Numbered from the stretch's first letter, positions 17,247 through 27,300 are shown. The stretch is DNA of 53,741 bases from Verrucomicrobiota bacterium (GCA_003219695.1 QHQA01000015.1:1-53741); one strand, 5' to 3'. Program-made: numbers and translations. The notes: generated by a model from the letters alone, not told the origin.

Positions 17247-19124
17247 ATGAAAAAGAAATCCACTTCGCAATCCGCCCTCCTTAACCTTCGTGTTTTACTC
17301 GCTTCGGTTTTCTGCCTAGCCAGCGTCTTAATCGCGCTGACAGGCGCGGGTCTTTACTTAGGTTCTTCCACGGCCCAGGCACAACCCGGGCCGGGATCAG
17401 CGACGCCCATAGCAGAGTCGCGCGGTGGACCGGACGTCGTGCGTTTGATCGGCCCAGTTATCATGAACACAGACCTGCAACACCTGCCGTACATCCCGCC
17501 AGCTCCAGCGATTCTGCAGCGACCGCTCACGCGTTATCCGCGTCCTGAGACAGGAACGCCAGCAGGATCGCAGACCTCTGGTTTCGCGCAGTTCCAGTCG
17601 CTGTTCGAAAAAATCTTTCGACCGCTGCCGAGCATGCCACCGCCGCTGCTGACATTTGACGGCATCAATTTCATCGAGGAAGGGAACGGTCATTATGTGC
17701 CCGATACGAATGGCGACGTGGGCCCAAATCATTATGTCCAATCAGTCAACGAATCTTTCAGGGTTTTTGATAAGTCAGGCAACCCACTTACTCCGATCAC
17801 CACGTTCAATTCCTTCTTCGCCCCGCTGGGCGGAGGCACTCCCTGTGGCAATAGCCAAAACCGCGGAGATCCTTTTCTTTTCTACGATCAGATTGCTGAC
17901 CGCTGGGTGATAACTGACTTTGCTTTTCCGTTTCCCGCCAACTCATTTTGGGAGTGCATCGGTGTGTCACAGACCTCCGATCCCGCTGGCGCCTACTTTC
18001 TCTACGCGCTGCAGGTTGATCCGGCGAACCCAAATCGACTGGGCGATTATCCCAAGTTCGGCTTGTGGCCTGACGCGTATTACCTGACGATGAACGAGTT
18101 TACCGATTTCACCACCTTCAATGGCGTCCGCGTCTATGCTTTAGACCGAGCCAGCATGATCGCCGGTGGGCCTACCAATGCGGTCGGGTTCACGATTGGG
18201 CTGGCTGGCTTGGGCGATTCCCAGAGCCTAGTTCCAGCGAGCTTTCGCACGGGCAATCCGCCGCCTGCGGCTGAACAAGAATTTCTCCTCGCCGTCGACT
18301 CCATGTTCCCCGGCGTGGTCTTAACCCAGGTCCATGGCTGGCTCTTTCACGTCGATTTTGTCAACCCGGAAAATTCCACTTTGGGCGTTGGCCCCGACCA
18401 CACTCCGAATGCCGAGATCACTGTGGCCCCGTTCGTTCAAGCATGGACGGCTGAAACATTCAATCTTGTCCCACAGCAGGGAACGAAGGACAGGCTCGAT
18501 ACTTTAGGGTACTGGCTCATGACGCCTGTTGTTTACCAGAACCGCAACGGCACCGAGTCCTTGTGGGCCGATCAGACCGTAATGCTGAATTATCCGGACG
18601 GTCCGACTGCTATTGACTGGTATCAATTCGATGTTACAGGCGGAAACTTTCCTACCACACCTGTTCAACAAGAAACTTGGAGCAACGGAAACGACGGCTT
18701 GTGGCGTTGGCTGCCCAGCATAGCCGTTGATCAAAATGGAAACACCGCCATCGGTTATTCCACATCCAGCCCCAGCATGTTCCCATCTATTCGTTATGCG
18801 GGGCGCCTTGCCTCTGATCCATTAAATGACCTCGGGCAGGGTGAAGCCATAATGACCAATGGCACGGGGAGCCAGACTGACACTTTCGGCCGCTGGGGCG
18901 ATTATAGCATGACCACGATCGATCCCGCGGATGGCATTAGCTTCTGGCACACAAACGAATACTACGTGACAACCAGCAGTCTCAACTGGTACACCCGCGT
19001 CGGCAAATTCCAATTCCCTGCGGCGAGCCCGACTTCAACACCGACGCCTAGCGCGACGCCTACGCCTACCCCAAGGACTACTCCAACGCCGAGACCTCGT
19101 CCGACTCCGGCGCCGCGCCCGTAG
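17247..19124 (+). CDS. large secreted protein of unknown function with Pro/Thr tail
   Basis: A 625-aa exported protein. Signal peptide about 1-45 ends ...GSSTAQAQ. The core has PDTNGDVGPNHYVQSVNESF, then GDPFLFYDQIADRWVITDF, GVSQTSDPAGAYFLYALQV, DYPKFGLWPDAYYLTMNEF and IAVDQNGNTAIGYSTSS. I associate this set with a family of large secreted, probably beta-propeller-like proteins in Acidobacteria and Verrucomicrobia, with no assigned function. No catalytic triad, metal motif or membrane helix after the signal is visible. The tail of about 25 Thr/Pro residues ends TPRPRPTPAPRP exactly as in the Kelch protein upstream, implying a common cell-surface linker or sorting role. Confidence 0.8.
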   Translation: MKKKSTSQSALLNLRVLLASVFCLASVLIALTGAGLYLGSSTAQAQPGPGSATPIAESRGGPDVVRLIGPVIMNTDLQHLPYIPPAPAILQRPLTRYPRPETGTPAGSQTSGFAQFQSLFEKIFRPLPSMPPPLLTFDGINFIEEGNGHYVPDTNGDVGPNHYVQSVNESFRVFDKSGNPLTPITTFNSFFAPLGGGTPCGNSQNRGDPFLFYDQIADRWVITDFAFPFPANSFWECIGVSQTSDPAGAYFLYALQVDPANPNRLGDYPKFGLWPDAYYLTMNEFTDFTTFNGVRVYALDRASMIAGGPTNAVGFTIGLAGLGDSQSLVPASFRTGNPPPAAEQEFLLAVDSMFPGVVLTQVHGWLFHVDFVNPENSTLGVGPDHTPNAEITVAPFVQAWTAETFNLVPQQGTKDRLDTLGYWLMTPVVYQNRNGTESLWADQTVMLNYPDGPTAIDWYQFDVTGGNFPTTPVQQETWSNGNDGLWRWLPSIAVDQNGNTAIGYSTSSPSMFPSIRYAGRLASDPLNDLGQGEAIMTNGTGSQTDTFGRWGDYSMTTIDPADGISFWHTNEYYVTTSSLNWYTRVGKFQFPAASPTSTPTPSATPTPTPRTTPTPRPRPTPAPRP

Positions 19125-19249
19125 AAATTTCCGCTGCAGCGAAAATTTCTCGCCATCGGTGATCATTGATCAGTTATAGCCGGGATTGCTGATGCCTGCT
19201 GGCGGGGCTGACCACTATTGCTGCTTGAGAGACGCGCAAACGATCGAGC

Positions 19250-19285
19250 GTAGCTGTAGTGGCAGGGGTGTTCGTTCCAACGCCG
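19250..19285. repeat. TAGCTGTAGTGGCAGG repeat, second copy
   Basis: Begins like 12720-12751 but diverges after GGTG. It is the only structure seen in the gap between the secreted-protein gene and the M29 peptidase gene, which converge here. Confidence 0.45.
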
Positions 19286-19321
19286 AAGCTTTCCGGGCGA
19301 CCGCGGCCCGGGGTTGCACAA

Positions 19322-20422
19322 TCACTTCCAGTTTAACGATTGCAGTTGCTTTGGAAGAAACTTTCCATCCTTCCGGATCAGTTTGCCGTCGAAGTAGATT
19401 TCGCCGCCGCCGTAATCGGGACGCTGTATGCTGACCATGTCCCAGTGAACCTGGCTACGATTACCGTTGTCTGCTTCCTCGTAGGCTTGCCCCGGGGTGA
19501 GGTGGAACGAGCCGGCGATTTTCTCGTCGAACAATATGTCGCGCATCGGTTGAAATACCCGAGGATTAAAGCCGAGCGAAAATTCGCCTGTGTAACGAGC
19601 ACCGGGATCTGAGTCGAGAATCTTGTTCAGCTTTTTCGTCTCGTTGCTTGCGGCATCGACGATTTTTCCGTTCTTGAATTCGAGCCGGATTCCATCGAAA
19701 GCGGTCCCCTGATAAATACTTGGCGCATTAAACGTGACATGTCCCTCAACGGAATCTTTCACCGGACAGCTGAAAACTTCGCCATCGGGAATATTCCGGT
19801 CGCCGCCGCAGATCACAGCCGGGATTCCCTTGATACTGAAACTCAGATCGGTGCCTCGACCTTTAACTTGGACGCGGTCTGTCTTTTGCATCAATCGCTG
19901 GAGCGCTTTCATGCCGGGTTGCAGTTTGCGATAGTCCAATGTGCACACATCAAAGTAGAAGTCTTCAAAGGCCTCGGTGCTCATTCCGGCAAGCTGTGCC
20001 ATGGAGGGAGTGGGCCAGCGTAAAACGACCCACTTGGTTTTTTTGACTCGCTGGTCCTGCACCGGGCGCATTTTTCGCCCAATCAATTTCATCTTCTCCG
20101 GCGGCACATCAGATAATTCGGTGACGTTGTTGCTGCCGCGGACGGCGATGTATGCGTTCATTTTTTTCATGCGCGCCAGCTCATGGCTTGACATCAGGTT
20201 TAGCTGTCGATCCGACGCTTCCAGTGCGAGCGCGCGGTTCACTCGGGTCTGATAGGTCTGTGCAAGGGGAACCCCGCCCGCTTTCCGCACCGCGCGTATC
20301 AACGCGATGGTCATTTCATCGGGAATATCGAACGCTTCGATGAGGACCGTTTCATTGCGCTTGAGACGAATAGAATATTCCACCAGGAGTTTCGCGAGTT
20401 TGTCGAACCGGTCGTCGTGCAT
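19322..20422 (-). CDS. M29-family metallo-aminopeptidase (thermophilic aminopeptidase type)
   Basis: A 366-aa cytosolic zinc-dependent exopeptidase of the AmpS/AmpT/PepS family. The C-terminal metal-binding half is clear: [11 protein letters not shown] and [10 protein letters not shown] (glutamates), [15 protein letters not shown] (His and Tyr), and [13 protein letters not shown] (His and Asp). These correspond to the E, E, H, Y, H, D set of family M29. The N-terminal half has the usual Rossmann-like domain ([12 protein letters not shown], then [19 protein letters not shown]). Length is close to the roughly 370-410 aa normal for the family. Transcribed away from the minus-strand rsmB by a 141-base gap containing a palindromic repeat, so probably its own unit. 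Confidence 0.93.
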   Translation of the reverse strand: MHDDRFDKLAKLLVEYSIRLKRNETVLIEAFDIPDEMTIALIRAVRKAGGVPLAQTYQTRVNRALALEASDRQLNLMSSHELARMKKMNAYIAVRGSNNVTELSDVPPEKMKLIGRKMRPVQDQRVKKTKWVVLRWPTPSMAQLAGMSTEAFEDFYFDVCTLDYRKLQPGMKALQRLMQKTDRVQVKGRGTDLSFSIKGIPAVICGGDRNIPDGEVFSCPVKDSVEGHVTFNAPSIYQGTAFDGIRLEFKNGKIVDAASNETKKLNKILDSDPGARYTGEFSLGFNPRVFQPMRDILFDEKIAGSFHLTPGQAYEEADNGNRSQVHWDMVSIQRPDYGGGEIYFDGKLIRKDGKFLPKQLQSLNWK

Positions 20423-20483
20423 AGGCGTTTATCATTCCACTCGACGCGGGAGATGCAACTCTAGCTGAATTGCAAAGAAAACA

Positions 20484-20560
20484 TCCAACGCTCAACGCTC
20501 AACTCTCAATGCTCAACTGCCTGGATTGGACGTTGGATGTTGGGCATTGGGCGTTGGAAT
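20484..20560. repeat. imperfect inverted repeat (CAACGCTCAACGCTC / CATTGGGCGTTGGA)
   Basis: TCCAACGCTCAACGCTCAAC on the left pairs imperfectly with GTTGGATGTTGGGCATTGGG on the right. It ends at the rsmB stop codon region and may act as that gene's terminator as well as being a dispersed repeat. Confidence 0.55.
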
Positions 20561-20563
20561 TTC

Positions 20564-21817
20564 CTAAACGTTTCGGACAAGCTTCGCCGCAAATGCGCCA
20601 TCAAAACCGTCGCGAAAAGGCAGCGAATATCTTTCCGCTTCCAAGCGCAGGATCGGTGTCTCCGCGAGGATGCGGCGAACGACTTCTTCGTTCTCTTCCG
20701 GTTCAAGGCTACACGTGCTGTAAACGAGCGCGCCGTTCGGTTTTAATAATGGGACAAGCGCGCGAACAATCTCGATCTGGCGTTGCTGCATGCGATCGAA
20801 ATCGGTTCGTCGTAATCGCCACCTGAGATCCACGCGCCTGCGCATCACTCCAGTGTTGCTGCAAGGCACGTCAACGAGAATGCGATCAAGAGGCGCCACC
20901 AAGGCGATTTCCGGCGGCACGCGATCGCATGTCCAATCGTGCCGCAAAATCTGGGCAATTACCACACGGAGGCGCGCCATGTTGCCCTTGAGGATTTGCA
21001 GCCGATCAGGGTCGCGATCGCAGGCCACGATGGTTCCCCGGTTCTGCATGAGCTGCGCCATGTAGCTGGTCTTTCCACCCGGAGCGGCACACGCATCGAG
21101 GACCTTTTCCCCAGGCTTGGGATCCAGGATGTGGCAGGCAATTGTGGTGCTCGGATCTTGAATGTAACAGTGGCCTTGCTCGAGAGCGCTGACAGGCAAC
21201 GCGTCCAATTCGACAAAGTCGGAATCAGCCGTCAGTGGCCGGGACATTGGATAGAGTCGGAGAAATTCCTCGTACCCGATCTTTAGACGATTGATCCGGC
21301 CATAGACCAGCGCGGGGCGAGTATTCCATTTACAAAGCTCTTCCGCTTGTTCGGTGCCGAAGTGCTGCTGCCAGCGTTCGACCAGAAATCGCGGATGCGA
21401 CGTTCGAACGAACAACGGCTGCGCATCGGCGCGGGCGAGCAACTCGCTTCGCCGCCGAGTTGCGGCCCGCAGCATTGCGTTGATGATTTCTCGCTGCCTT
21501 CGCGGTGCAAGCTCCACAGTCTCGTGCACTGCTGCGTGTTCAGGTGTTTTGAGCAGGAACAGCTGGTACAATCCGAGCTGCAGATTATCCCGAATATCGC
21601 TCTCAACCCGCGAAGCGCGGAGGCAACTGATCCAAAAATCCAGCAGCGTTAGATTGCGCAGAACACCGTAAAACAGTTCCATCGCAAACGCGCCATCGGA
21701 AGGAGTAATCTCGGCCTTTGCGAGAAGCCCCGAGATGATGGAGTCGGCGAACCGCTTTTCTTTCCGCCACAGCCGCGAGGCAGTCAGCGCGATTTGGCGA
21801 GCAGAGAGCTGCGCCAT
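20564..21817 (-). CDS. rsmB: 16S rRNA m5C967 methyltransferase (NusB-like + SAM domain)
   Basis: A 417-aa cytosolic enzyme that methylates C967 of 16S rRNA using S-adenosylmethionine. The N-terminal 130 residues are the NusB-like RNA-binding domain (FADSIISGLL, LELFYGVLRN-type motif, LQLGLYQLFLLKTPEHAAVH). The SAM-binding motif is VLDACAAPGGKTSYMAQLM. The two catalytic cysteines are in VDVPCSNTGVMRRR and VYSTCSLEPEENE. Length matches E. coli RsmB (about 430). It follows ugd with a 10-base gap on the same strand, so it is probably the last gene of an lptD-ugd-rsmB unit. Confidence 0.95.
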   Translation of the reverse strand: MAQLSARQIALTASRLWRKEKRFADSIISGLLAKAEITPSDGAFAMELFYGVLRNLTLLDFWISCLRASRVESDIRDNLQLGLYQLFLLKTPEHAAVHETVELAPRRQREIINAMLRAATRRRSELLARADAQPLFVRTSHPRFLVERWQQHFGTEQAEELCKWNTRPALVYGRINRLKIGYEEFLRLYPMSRPLTADSDFVELDALPVSALEQGHCYIQDPSTTIACHILDPKPGEKVLDACAAPGGKTSYMAQLMQNRGTIVACDRDPDRLQILKGNMARLRVVIAQILRHDWTCDRVPPEIALVAPLDRILVDVPCSNTGVMRRRVDLRWRLRRTDFDRMQQRQIEIVRALVPLLKPNGALVYSTCSLEPEENEEVVRRILAETPILRLEAERYSLPFRDGFDGAFAAKLVRNV

Positions 21818-21827
21818 ATTTCTGCAG

Positions 21828-23141
21828 TTACCGCGGCTTCACGCTGGCGCGTCCGATCGAGTGATAATGAAACCCCAATCGTCTCATCGTTTCAGGATCA
21901 AGCAGGTTTCGCCCGTCGAACACGATCGGCGTCCTCATTTTTTCTTTCACGACTGCGAGATCCAGGTTGGCAAATTCATTCCACTCCGTGGCAATGACCA
22001 GCGCTTCCGCATCGCTCACTGCTTCGAGAGCCGATGAAGCAAATTCTGCGTCGGCAATCGTTTTCACGGTGCGAGCTTTCTGCATTCCTTTCGGGTCGTA
22101 GGCGACCACATGCGCTCCTTCGCGCAGCAGATTAGTCACCAGTTCTATTGCCACAGACGAACGAACGTCGTCTGTATCTGGCTTGAATGTGAGGCCCCAG
22201 ACTGCAATCCGCTTTTCGCGCAACACCCACAGTGTTTCCCGGATCGTCTTCAGAAAACGCTCTTTTTGAGCGTTGTTTATGCGTTGCACTTCCTTGAGCA
22301 GATTGAACGGAGTGCCAAGCCGCTCGCTGATCGTAATGAACGCAGCAATATCCTTGGGGAAACAGGAACCGCCGTATCCAATTCCAGCGTTAAGAAAATC
22401 ACGGCCGATGCGATGATCCATGCCAATTCCATCTGCAACTTTTTCGACATCGGCGCCGCTGGCCTCGCAGATCGCCGAGACCGCGTTGATGTACGAAATT
22501 TTCAGTGCCAGGAATGAGTTCGCGCAATGCTTGATGAGCTCAGCGCTGTTAATATCCGTCACCAGTATTGGCGCCATAAACGGCTCATAAAGCTTCTTCA
22601 TGAGATCGATGGCATGTTCGCTTTGTGCTCCGACCACAATGCGATCCGGGCGCATCAGGTCGGCTACTGCACAACCTTCCCGCAAAAATTCAGGATTACT
22701 GACTACGTCGAAGCTGGCGCCGTGGCGGTTATATCTTTTGATTGATTCCGCCACTTTTTCGCCCGTTTTCACTGGCACTGTGCTCTTGTCAACAATCACC
22801 CGATAGTCGGTCAAAACCTCTGCGATTTCCCGCGCGACTTTCTCCAGAAAACTGAGATCGACATCGCCGTCGGGCTGCTGCGGAGTGGGAACGGCGATGA
22901 AGATGATTTGCGAGTTATCCACGCCGTCCTGAATGCTGCCAGTAAAACGCAGTCGGCGCGCGGAGACATTGCGGTGGATTATTTCTTCGAGTCCCGGTTC
23001 ATAAATTGGCACCTCGCCGGCTTGCAGTTGTTTGATCTTTTGCGCGTCGTTATCGACGCAAATGACGTTGTGGCCAACATCGGCGAAACAGGCGCCGGTC
23101 ACGAGGCCAACGTAACCGGAGCCGATGATTGCAAGGTCCAT
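21828..23141 (-). CDS. ugd: UDP-glucose 6-dehydrogenase
   Basis: Oxidises UDP-glucose to UDP-glucuronate with two NAD+, a precursor for capsule and lipopolysaccharide sugars. The 437-aa protein starts at ATG 23141 (MDLAIIGSGYVGLVTGACFA, Rossmann GxGxxG); the frame is open 36 bases further but that adds no family sequence. Catalytic Cys is in GIGYGGSCFPKDIAAF, with the family's usual STVPVKTG and NPEFLREG motifs and C-terminal GLTFKPDTDDVRSS. Bacterial short-form Ugd (TuaD-like). Placed between lptD and rsmB, which fits envelope glycan supply. Confidence 0.96.
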   Translation of the reverse strand: MDLAIIGSGYVGLVTGACFADVGHNVICVDNDAQKIKQLQAGEVPIYEPGLEEIIHRNVSARRLRFTGSIQDGVDNSQIIFIAVPTPQQPDGDVDLSFLEKVAREIAEVLTDYRVIVDKSTVPVKTGEKVAESIKRYNRHGASFDVVSNPEFLREGCAVADLMRPDRIVVGAQSEHAIDLMKKLYEPFMAPILVTDINSAELIKHCANSFLALKISYINAVSAICEASGADVEKVADGIGMDHRIGRDFLNAGIGYGGSCFPKDIAAFITISERLGTPFNLLKEVQRINNAQKERFLKTIRETLWVLREKRIAVWGLTFKPDTDDVRSSVAIELVTNLLREGAHVVAYDPKGMQKARTVKTIADAEFASSALEAVSDAEALVIATEWNEFANLDLAVVKEKMRTPIVFDGRNLLDPETMRRLGFHYHSIGRASVKPR

Positions 23142-23225
23142 GATTGAAGAATGGTGCGAGCGAATCAGCCGCCGCACAAGTGTCGGAAGCCGGCCAGCGA
23201 TCTCTGTGTCACACGCACGTGTGGT

Positions 23226-25469
23226 TCATTGGCCTTCGGACGTAGGATCGAAGTTCAAATCGAATCCAAATTTTGGAAATGCCTTGAGCGTTATGGTGAA
23301 GAGAACCCCATATTCTGTGCTGGCCCCGGCATTGTCCCGTATCACGGCGCCCAGGGAGGCCACCCAACTCGATAAATCCCGGTAAATGGAATAGCGCTGC
23401 TGTTCGAGAATCCCGGTTGTCGCTTCGTATTGTTCCTGCACTCCCACACCCCAGTTGTCGTCGATGCGATAATATCCGCCTACCAGAAACAGACTGCTGT
23501 TCTGGAAAAATGGATTGTCATTCAAATAACGGTGCCCAACGCTTACTTGCAGATTCGCCAGCGGTTGAACACTGGCGATGGTATCGACTTCCGTAAACCC
23601 TTTGGCAAAGGCCGGCACTTGAGAGTTGACCGAGAACGAGACCCACGGCAAGGGGGTAAAGCGAAGATTGTTAAAGAAGTTTGAGTAATCCGTGCGGTCG
23701 TACGGATTATCGAAGTTCACATCAAAGAAAGTATCCAGCTCAAGCCAGGTAATTGTCCTGTCATCGCGTCGCGTTTCCAAGCGGTTGCGAACGCCCAGCC
23801 GCCACACCGTCCAATCGTCGATCGAGTCGATGGTCGTGAACTGCGGGAAATCAATCGCCCGGAGCTGGGTCGAAGGTTGAAACCGGTCGAACCCCAAAAT
23901 TGATGTCGGGTTAGGTCCGTTTTCTTCAACATACGAAAAGTTCGTGAATGGTTGAATTACATGCAGGAGGCCGTCCAACCCAAACGCGCGGCTTTGCACA
24001 TTCTCCCAGGTACGCGAGATCTTGAAGGAAGCTTCTGCGCCGGTGTTAAAAACCGTCCGGAATGTGTCTCCGTTGAATGCGACCGGGTTAGCCGAAGTTG
24101 GGGGCGGGAGAATAAAGTCAGGCTCGAGTGGGTTTGATGGCGGCACAAACACTGTCGAACCCAAGTCCCATGTCTTGCCGTAATAAGTGCCGCGAAAGCC
24201 AACCCGCGGCACAATGGAGAGCCATCCGAAGTATGTGTTTGGATAAGTTAGTTGATGAAAGGTATCCAGACGAGTGGTGCCGTAATTCTCGAAACCGGAA
24301 TCTTTGGGGAATTGTAACCGCAAATCAGCAAAGCCGGTCTCTCCTTCGTAGAAAATGGGCCCACCGAAAAGTGCGTGGCGCTTAATGTCCAATACCACTT
24401 CCGGCAAACGTTCTGTTGTGGTGAAGAATTCATTGGCTTGGAAACGCGCGATGCCCGTAATGGTGTAAAAAGGATCCGTTTTCGTTAATGCGATCACATT
24501 GTCTGGAACCGGATCGATCCGAAACTCGCCCTGGTAAAAGTCCTGCATAACAAATGGATCGCTCAGCTTGGTGAGATTGGCGATACCGTAAATGTCGTCG
24601 GTAAAGTTCGTCCGATCTTCCAGGCTGAGCCGGTATCGGCCAGTGGGCACATCCTTTCGTGGTGTTGCCGTCTCATTCAGTAGCGGGTTCTGATCCTGGA
24701 TGTAATATGTTCTGATCCGGGCGGTGCTGTCTTTGTCTTTCCCGTAGTCGATAGTCGAATCGAAGCCGAGCGCTACGCCGCGACGACCCCGATAATCGAG
24801 CCGGACGCGCCCCCTGATGTCGTCTGTGATCGGGAACGTCACCTGAGTGAGGATTGACGGTCCCCACGAGCTCAAATACGCCGGCGTAATTGTGAAGCTG
24901 AATGCCTCGTTAAGCGATTGGTACAGGTACGGCCACCAAAAAACCGGCACGTTTCCGACGTATGCCGTCACGTATTGCATGATCACGCGGTCTTTCTCGT
25001 AGAGTCGGATCTTTCGCGCGTGAAGATGGAAATCGGGCTTCGGGGAATCGTGAGTCGTAAAACTGCCGTCTCGTATGAGATAAGCGTTCTCGGAAATTGA
25101 GGTTACATTCTGGCCGCTCAGAAAATAAGGTTGCGACTCGGTGCGCCCAGTGATCGCCCGGATCTTTTTTGTTTCCGTGTTGTAAACACCACTTTCCGCG
25201 ATGTAGAGGCTCGCATTTCGGTAAATTCGCACGTGGCCCCTCAACTCCACGTCGTGCGTGGCAGTATTGTATTGTGCGTAATCAGCATAAATGTCTGTAT
25301 TGCCAATGTGAATTGCGACATTGTCGCGCGCCGTAGCCAGCCCGTTTTCATATGTCGTTTCCCCGGTGGAAGTGATCTCAATCGGTGCATTCTCTGGACC
25401 TTTGATCTCTCCGCGGATCAAACCAGCGCTCGCGAAAATGGCGGCAAACAAGAAGACCAGCGTTCGCAT
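23226..25469 (-). CDS. lptD: LPS-assembly outer-membrane protein LptD (OstA)
   Basis: Inserts lipopolysaccharide into the outer leaflet of the outer membrane. ATG 25469 gives 747 aa with signal peptide MRTLVFLFAAIFASAGLIRG; the open frame up to 25628 would hide it. The N-terminal OstA/LptA-like jellyroll has the strand repeats NGLATARDNVAIHIGNTDIY, YAQYNTATHDVELRGHVRIY and YIAESGVYNTETKKIRA. The rest is a beta-barrel rich in alternating aromatic strands (RVRLDYRGRRGVALGFDST, RYRLSLEDRTNF), with LDTFFDVNF and FTPLPWVSFSVNSQ towards the end. It lacks the paired cysteines of Proteobacterial LptD. Presence implies an LPS-containing diderm. Confidence 0.85.
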   Translation of the reverse strand: MRTLVFLFAAIFASAGLIRGEIKGPENAPIEITSTGETTYENGLATARDNVAIHIGNTDIYADYAQYNTATHDVELRGHVRIYRNASLYIAESGVYNTETKKIRAITGRTESQPYFLSGQNVTSISENAYLIRDGSFTTHDSPKPDFHLHARKIRLYEKDRVIMQYVTAYVGNVPVFWWPYLYQSLNEAFSFTITPAYLSSWGPSILTQVTFPITDDIRGRVRLDYRGRRGVALGFDSTIDYGKDKDSTARIRTYYIQDQNPLLNETATPRKDVPTGRYRLSLEDRTNFTDDIYGIANLTKLSDPFVMQDFYQGEFRIDPVPDNVIALTKTDPFYTITGIARFQANEFFTTTERLPEVVLDIKRHALFGGPIFYEGETGFADLRLQFPKDSGFENYGTTRLDTFHQLTYPNTYFGWLSIVPRVGFRGTYYGKTWDLGSTVFVPPSNPLEPDFILPPPTSANPVAFNGDTFRTVFNTGAEASFKISRTWENVQSRAFGLDGLLHVIQPFTNFSYVEENGPNPTSILGFDRFQPSTQLRAIDFPQFTTIDSIDDWTVWRLGVRNRLETRRDDRTITWLELDTFFDVNFDNPYDRTDYSNFFNNLRFTPLPWVSFSVNSQVPAFAKGFTEVDTIASVQPLANLQVSVGHRYLNDNPFFQNSSLFLVGGYYRIDDNWGVGVQEQYEATTGILEQQRYSIYRDLSSWVASLGAVIRDNAGASTEYGVLFTITLKAFPKFGFDLNFDPTSEGQ

Positions 25470-25633
25470 GGCGAACGCCAAAGTACTGAACTGAAGGCTC
25501 CCTGCAAAGCCAAAACCGCTCGATGCGAGAGGTAAAATGTGCTGCCGGGCTCCAATACGAGGTGGTTTCAAGCAAAAGTCCATCCGCGTTCTGTCTTGAT
25601 TAACCTGGCGATCAACGGTTTTCTTCATGCCGG
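25470..25633. promoter_or_regulatory. divergent intergenic region lptD / nuoH
   Basis: 164 bases between divergently read lptD and nuoH must carry both promoters. I could not assign -35/-10 boxes with confidence. Confidence 0.3.
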
Positions 25634-26821
25634 ATGAGCAAGTCCATCGACCAGGTTTTCCCTAACGCCAAGCAATGGCTGCTATCGTGGCTGGCGGGGT
25701 CGCCCAGCTGGGCGATCCAGGTCGTGTCTATTCTAACAAATATTTTCGCGCTACTCGCTGTATTCCTTACGCTGTTCGCTCTCATCTCCGTGCTGGAGCG
25801 AAAAATTCTGGCACGCATACAAAATCGCTACGGCCCGAACCGCGTCGGGCCGTTCGGTCTTTTCCAACCTATTGCCGACGGAATCAAAATGCTGATCAAA
25901 GAAGACATCGTGCCGGCGCGGGCGGACAAGATTGTGCACTTTCTGGCACCGGTCCTTATCGCCGCCACGGCGATTCTCACTCTCGGCGTGATTCCCTATG
26001 GGCGAAACATGACGCCATTCACGATCGACGGCGGCATTCTCTTTTTCTTCGCTGTGGGATCGGCTACCGAACTGGCGGTGTTCATGGCAGGGTGGGGCAG
26101 CAATAATAAATTTTCGATGCTCGGTGCGATGCGCGCGATCGCCCAAATGTTCAGCTATGAGCTGCCGCTCATCATCACTGTGCTGCCCGTGGTGATGGTC
26201 GTTGGTTCGCTGACCCCCGACCGAATCGTGGCCGCGCAAGCCGAATACACCTTTGGCCTGGTGCCGCGCTGGTTTGTCTTCACACCTTGGGGCGCAGCGG
26301 CGTTCATTTTGTTCTTCGTCTCCGGTCTGGTGGAATCAAACCGCACTCCCTTCGACGTGCCCGAGGGCGAATCGGAAATCGTCGCAGGTCACATGACCGA
26401 ATATTCCGGATTCAAATACGCGACGTTTTTCATGGCGGAATACATCGGGATGTTCGCGATTAGCGGGCTTGGCGTGACATTGTTCCTCGGCGGCTGGCAT
26501 GCGCCTGCGCGCGTGCTGGAAATCATTCCGTCTTATGTCTGGTTTTTCGTAAAACTGAGTGTGCTGCTCTTCGTTTACATCTGGGTCCGCGGCACCCTTC
26601 CGCGCACGCGCATCGATCAAATCATGAATGTCGCCTGGAAATTCATGTTGCCGATGGCGTTCACGTGTATCATCGCCGCTGCCGTCTGGCATTATGCCGG
26701 GCGCGGCCTCCGCGGATGGCTGTGGTCGCTCTTGGTGATTGTCATTGTTTACACCGCTCTGTCGATCCTGCTCGACACGCGAAGGAAATTTGCGCAGCGC
26801 GTTTATCGCTTCGCTGAATGA
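25634..26821 (+). CDS. nuoH: NADH-quinone oxidoreductase subunit H
   Basis: Membrane subunit at the quinone-binding junction of complex I. The 395-aa protein has about nine transmembrane helices. Signatures are ERKILARIQNRYGPNRVGP after TM1, FQPIADGIKMLIKED, the conserved loop NRTPFDVPEGESE, and EYSGFKYATFFMAEY. First gene of the plus-strand operon H-J-K-L-M1-M2-N. In most bacteria nuoI follows nuoH, and it is absent here; no nuoA-G lies in the window either. Its stop overlaps the nuoJ start (ATGA). Slightly longer at the C-terminus than the usual 320-350 aa. Confidence 0.97.
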   Translation: MSKSIDQVFPNAKQWLLSWLAGSPSWAIQVVSILTNIFALLAVFLTLFALISVLERKILARIQNRYGPNRVGPFGLFQPIADGIKMLIKEDIVPARADKIVHFLAPVLIAATAILTLGVIPYGRNMTPFTIDGGILFFFAVGSATELAVFMAGWGSNNKFSMLGAMRAIAQMFSYELPLIITVLPVVMVVGSLTPDRIVAAQAEYTFGLVPRWFVFTPWGAAAFILFFVSGLVESNRTPFDVPEGESEIVAGHMTEYSGFKYATFFMAEYIGMFAISGLGVTLFLGGWHAPARVLEIIPSYVWFFVKLSVLLFVYIWVRGTLPRTRIDQIMNVAWKFMLPMAFTCIIAAAVWHYAGRGLRGWLWSLLVIVIVYTALSILLDTRRKFAQRVYRFAE

Positions 26822-27300
26822 ACGGCGCCGCATTCATTGTCATTTCGATTTTGACGCTCGCCGCGGCACTGGCTGCTGCCACGCTGCGAAAGCTGATGCA
26901 TGCCGCTCTCAGTTTTGCAGTGGCATTCGTAGGGATCGCAGCGTTCTTCTTTTTGCTCGGCGCGGAGTTCGTGGGGTTGGCCCTGGTGTTCATTTACATC
27001 GGCGCGGTCGCAGTCCTGATCGTTTTCACGATTCTTCTCACCCGACGCGATATTGAAAAAGACCGCGGGTTTAACTGGAGCGGAGTAATCATCGCCGTCG
27101 CCGTATTCTGCGGTTTGACGTGGGCGATTCTGAAAACGGCGTCGCTTTCGATCGTCGCTCCGCATATTCGTGCGCTGACAGTCAAACGAATCGGGGAAGC
27201 GTTAATGACCAGTTACGTCTGGCCATTGCAATGCATTGGGCTGCTGCTCACCGCCGCCCTGATTGGTGCGCTTGTCCTGGCGATGGAGGAAAAACGATGA
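26818..27300 (+). CDS. nuoJ: NADH-quinone oxidoreductase subunit J
   Basis: A 160-aa membrane subunit of complex I with five predicted transmembrane helices. The TM3 motif FIYIGAVAVLIVFTILL carries the pi-bulge region and conserved Tyr/Gly of NuoJ/ND6, and AALRKLMHAALSFAVAF is typical of TM2. Start overlaps the nuoH stop by 4 bases; its stop overlaps nuoK by 4 bases, so translation is coupled through the operon. Length fits the family. Confidence 0.94.
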   Translation: MNGAAFIVISILTLAAALAAATLRKLMHAALSFAVAFVGIAAFFFLLGAEFVGLALVFIYIGAVAVLIVFTILLTRRDIEKDRGFNWSGVIIAVAVFCGLTWAILKTASLSIVAPHIRALTVKRIGEALMTSYVWPLQCIGLLLTAALIGALVLAMEEKR

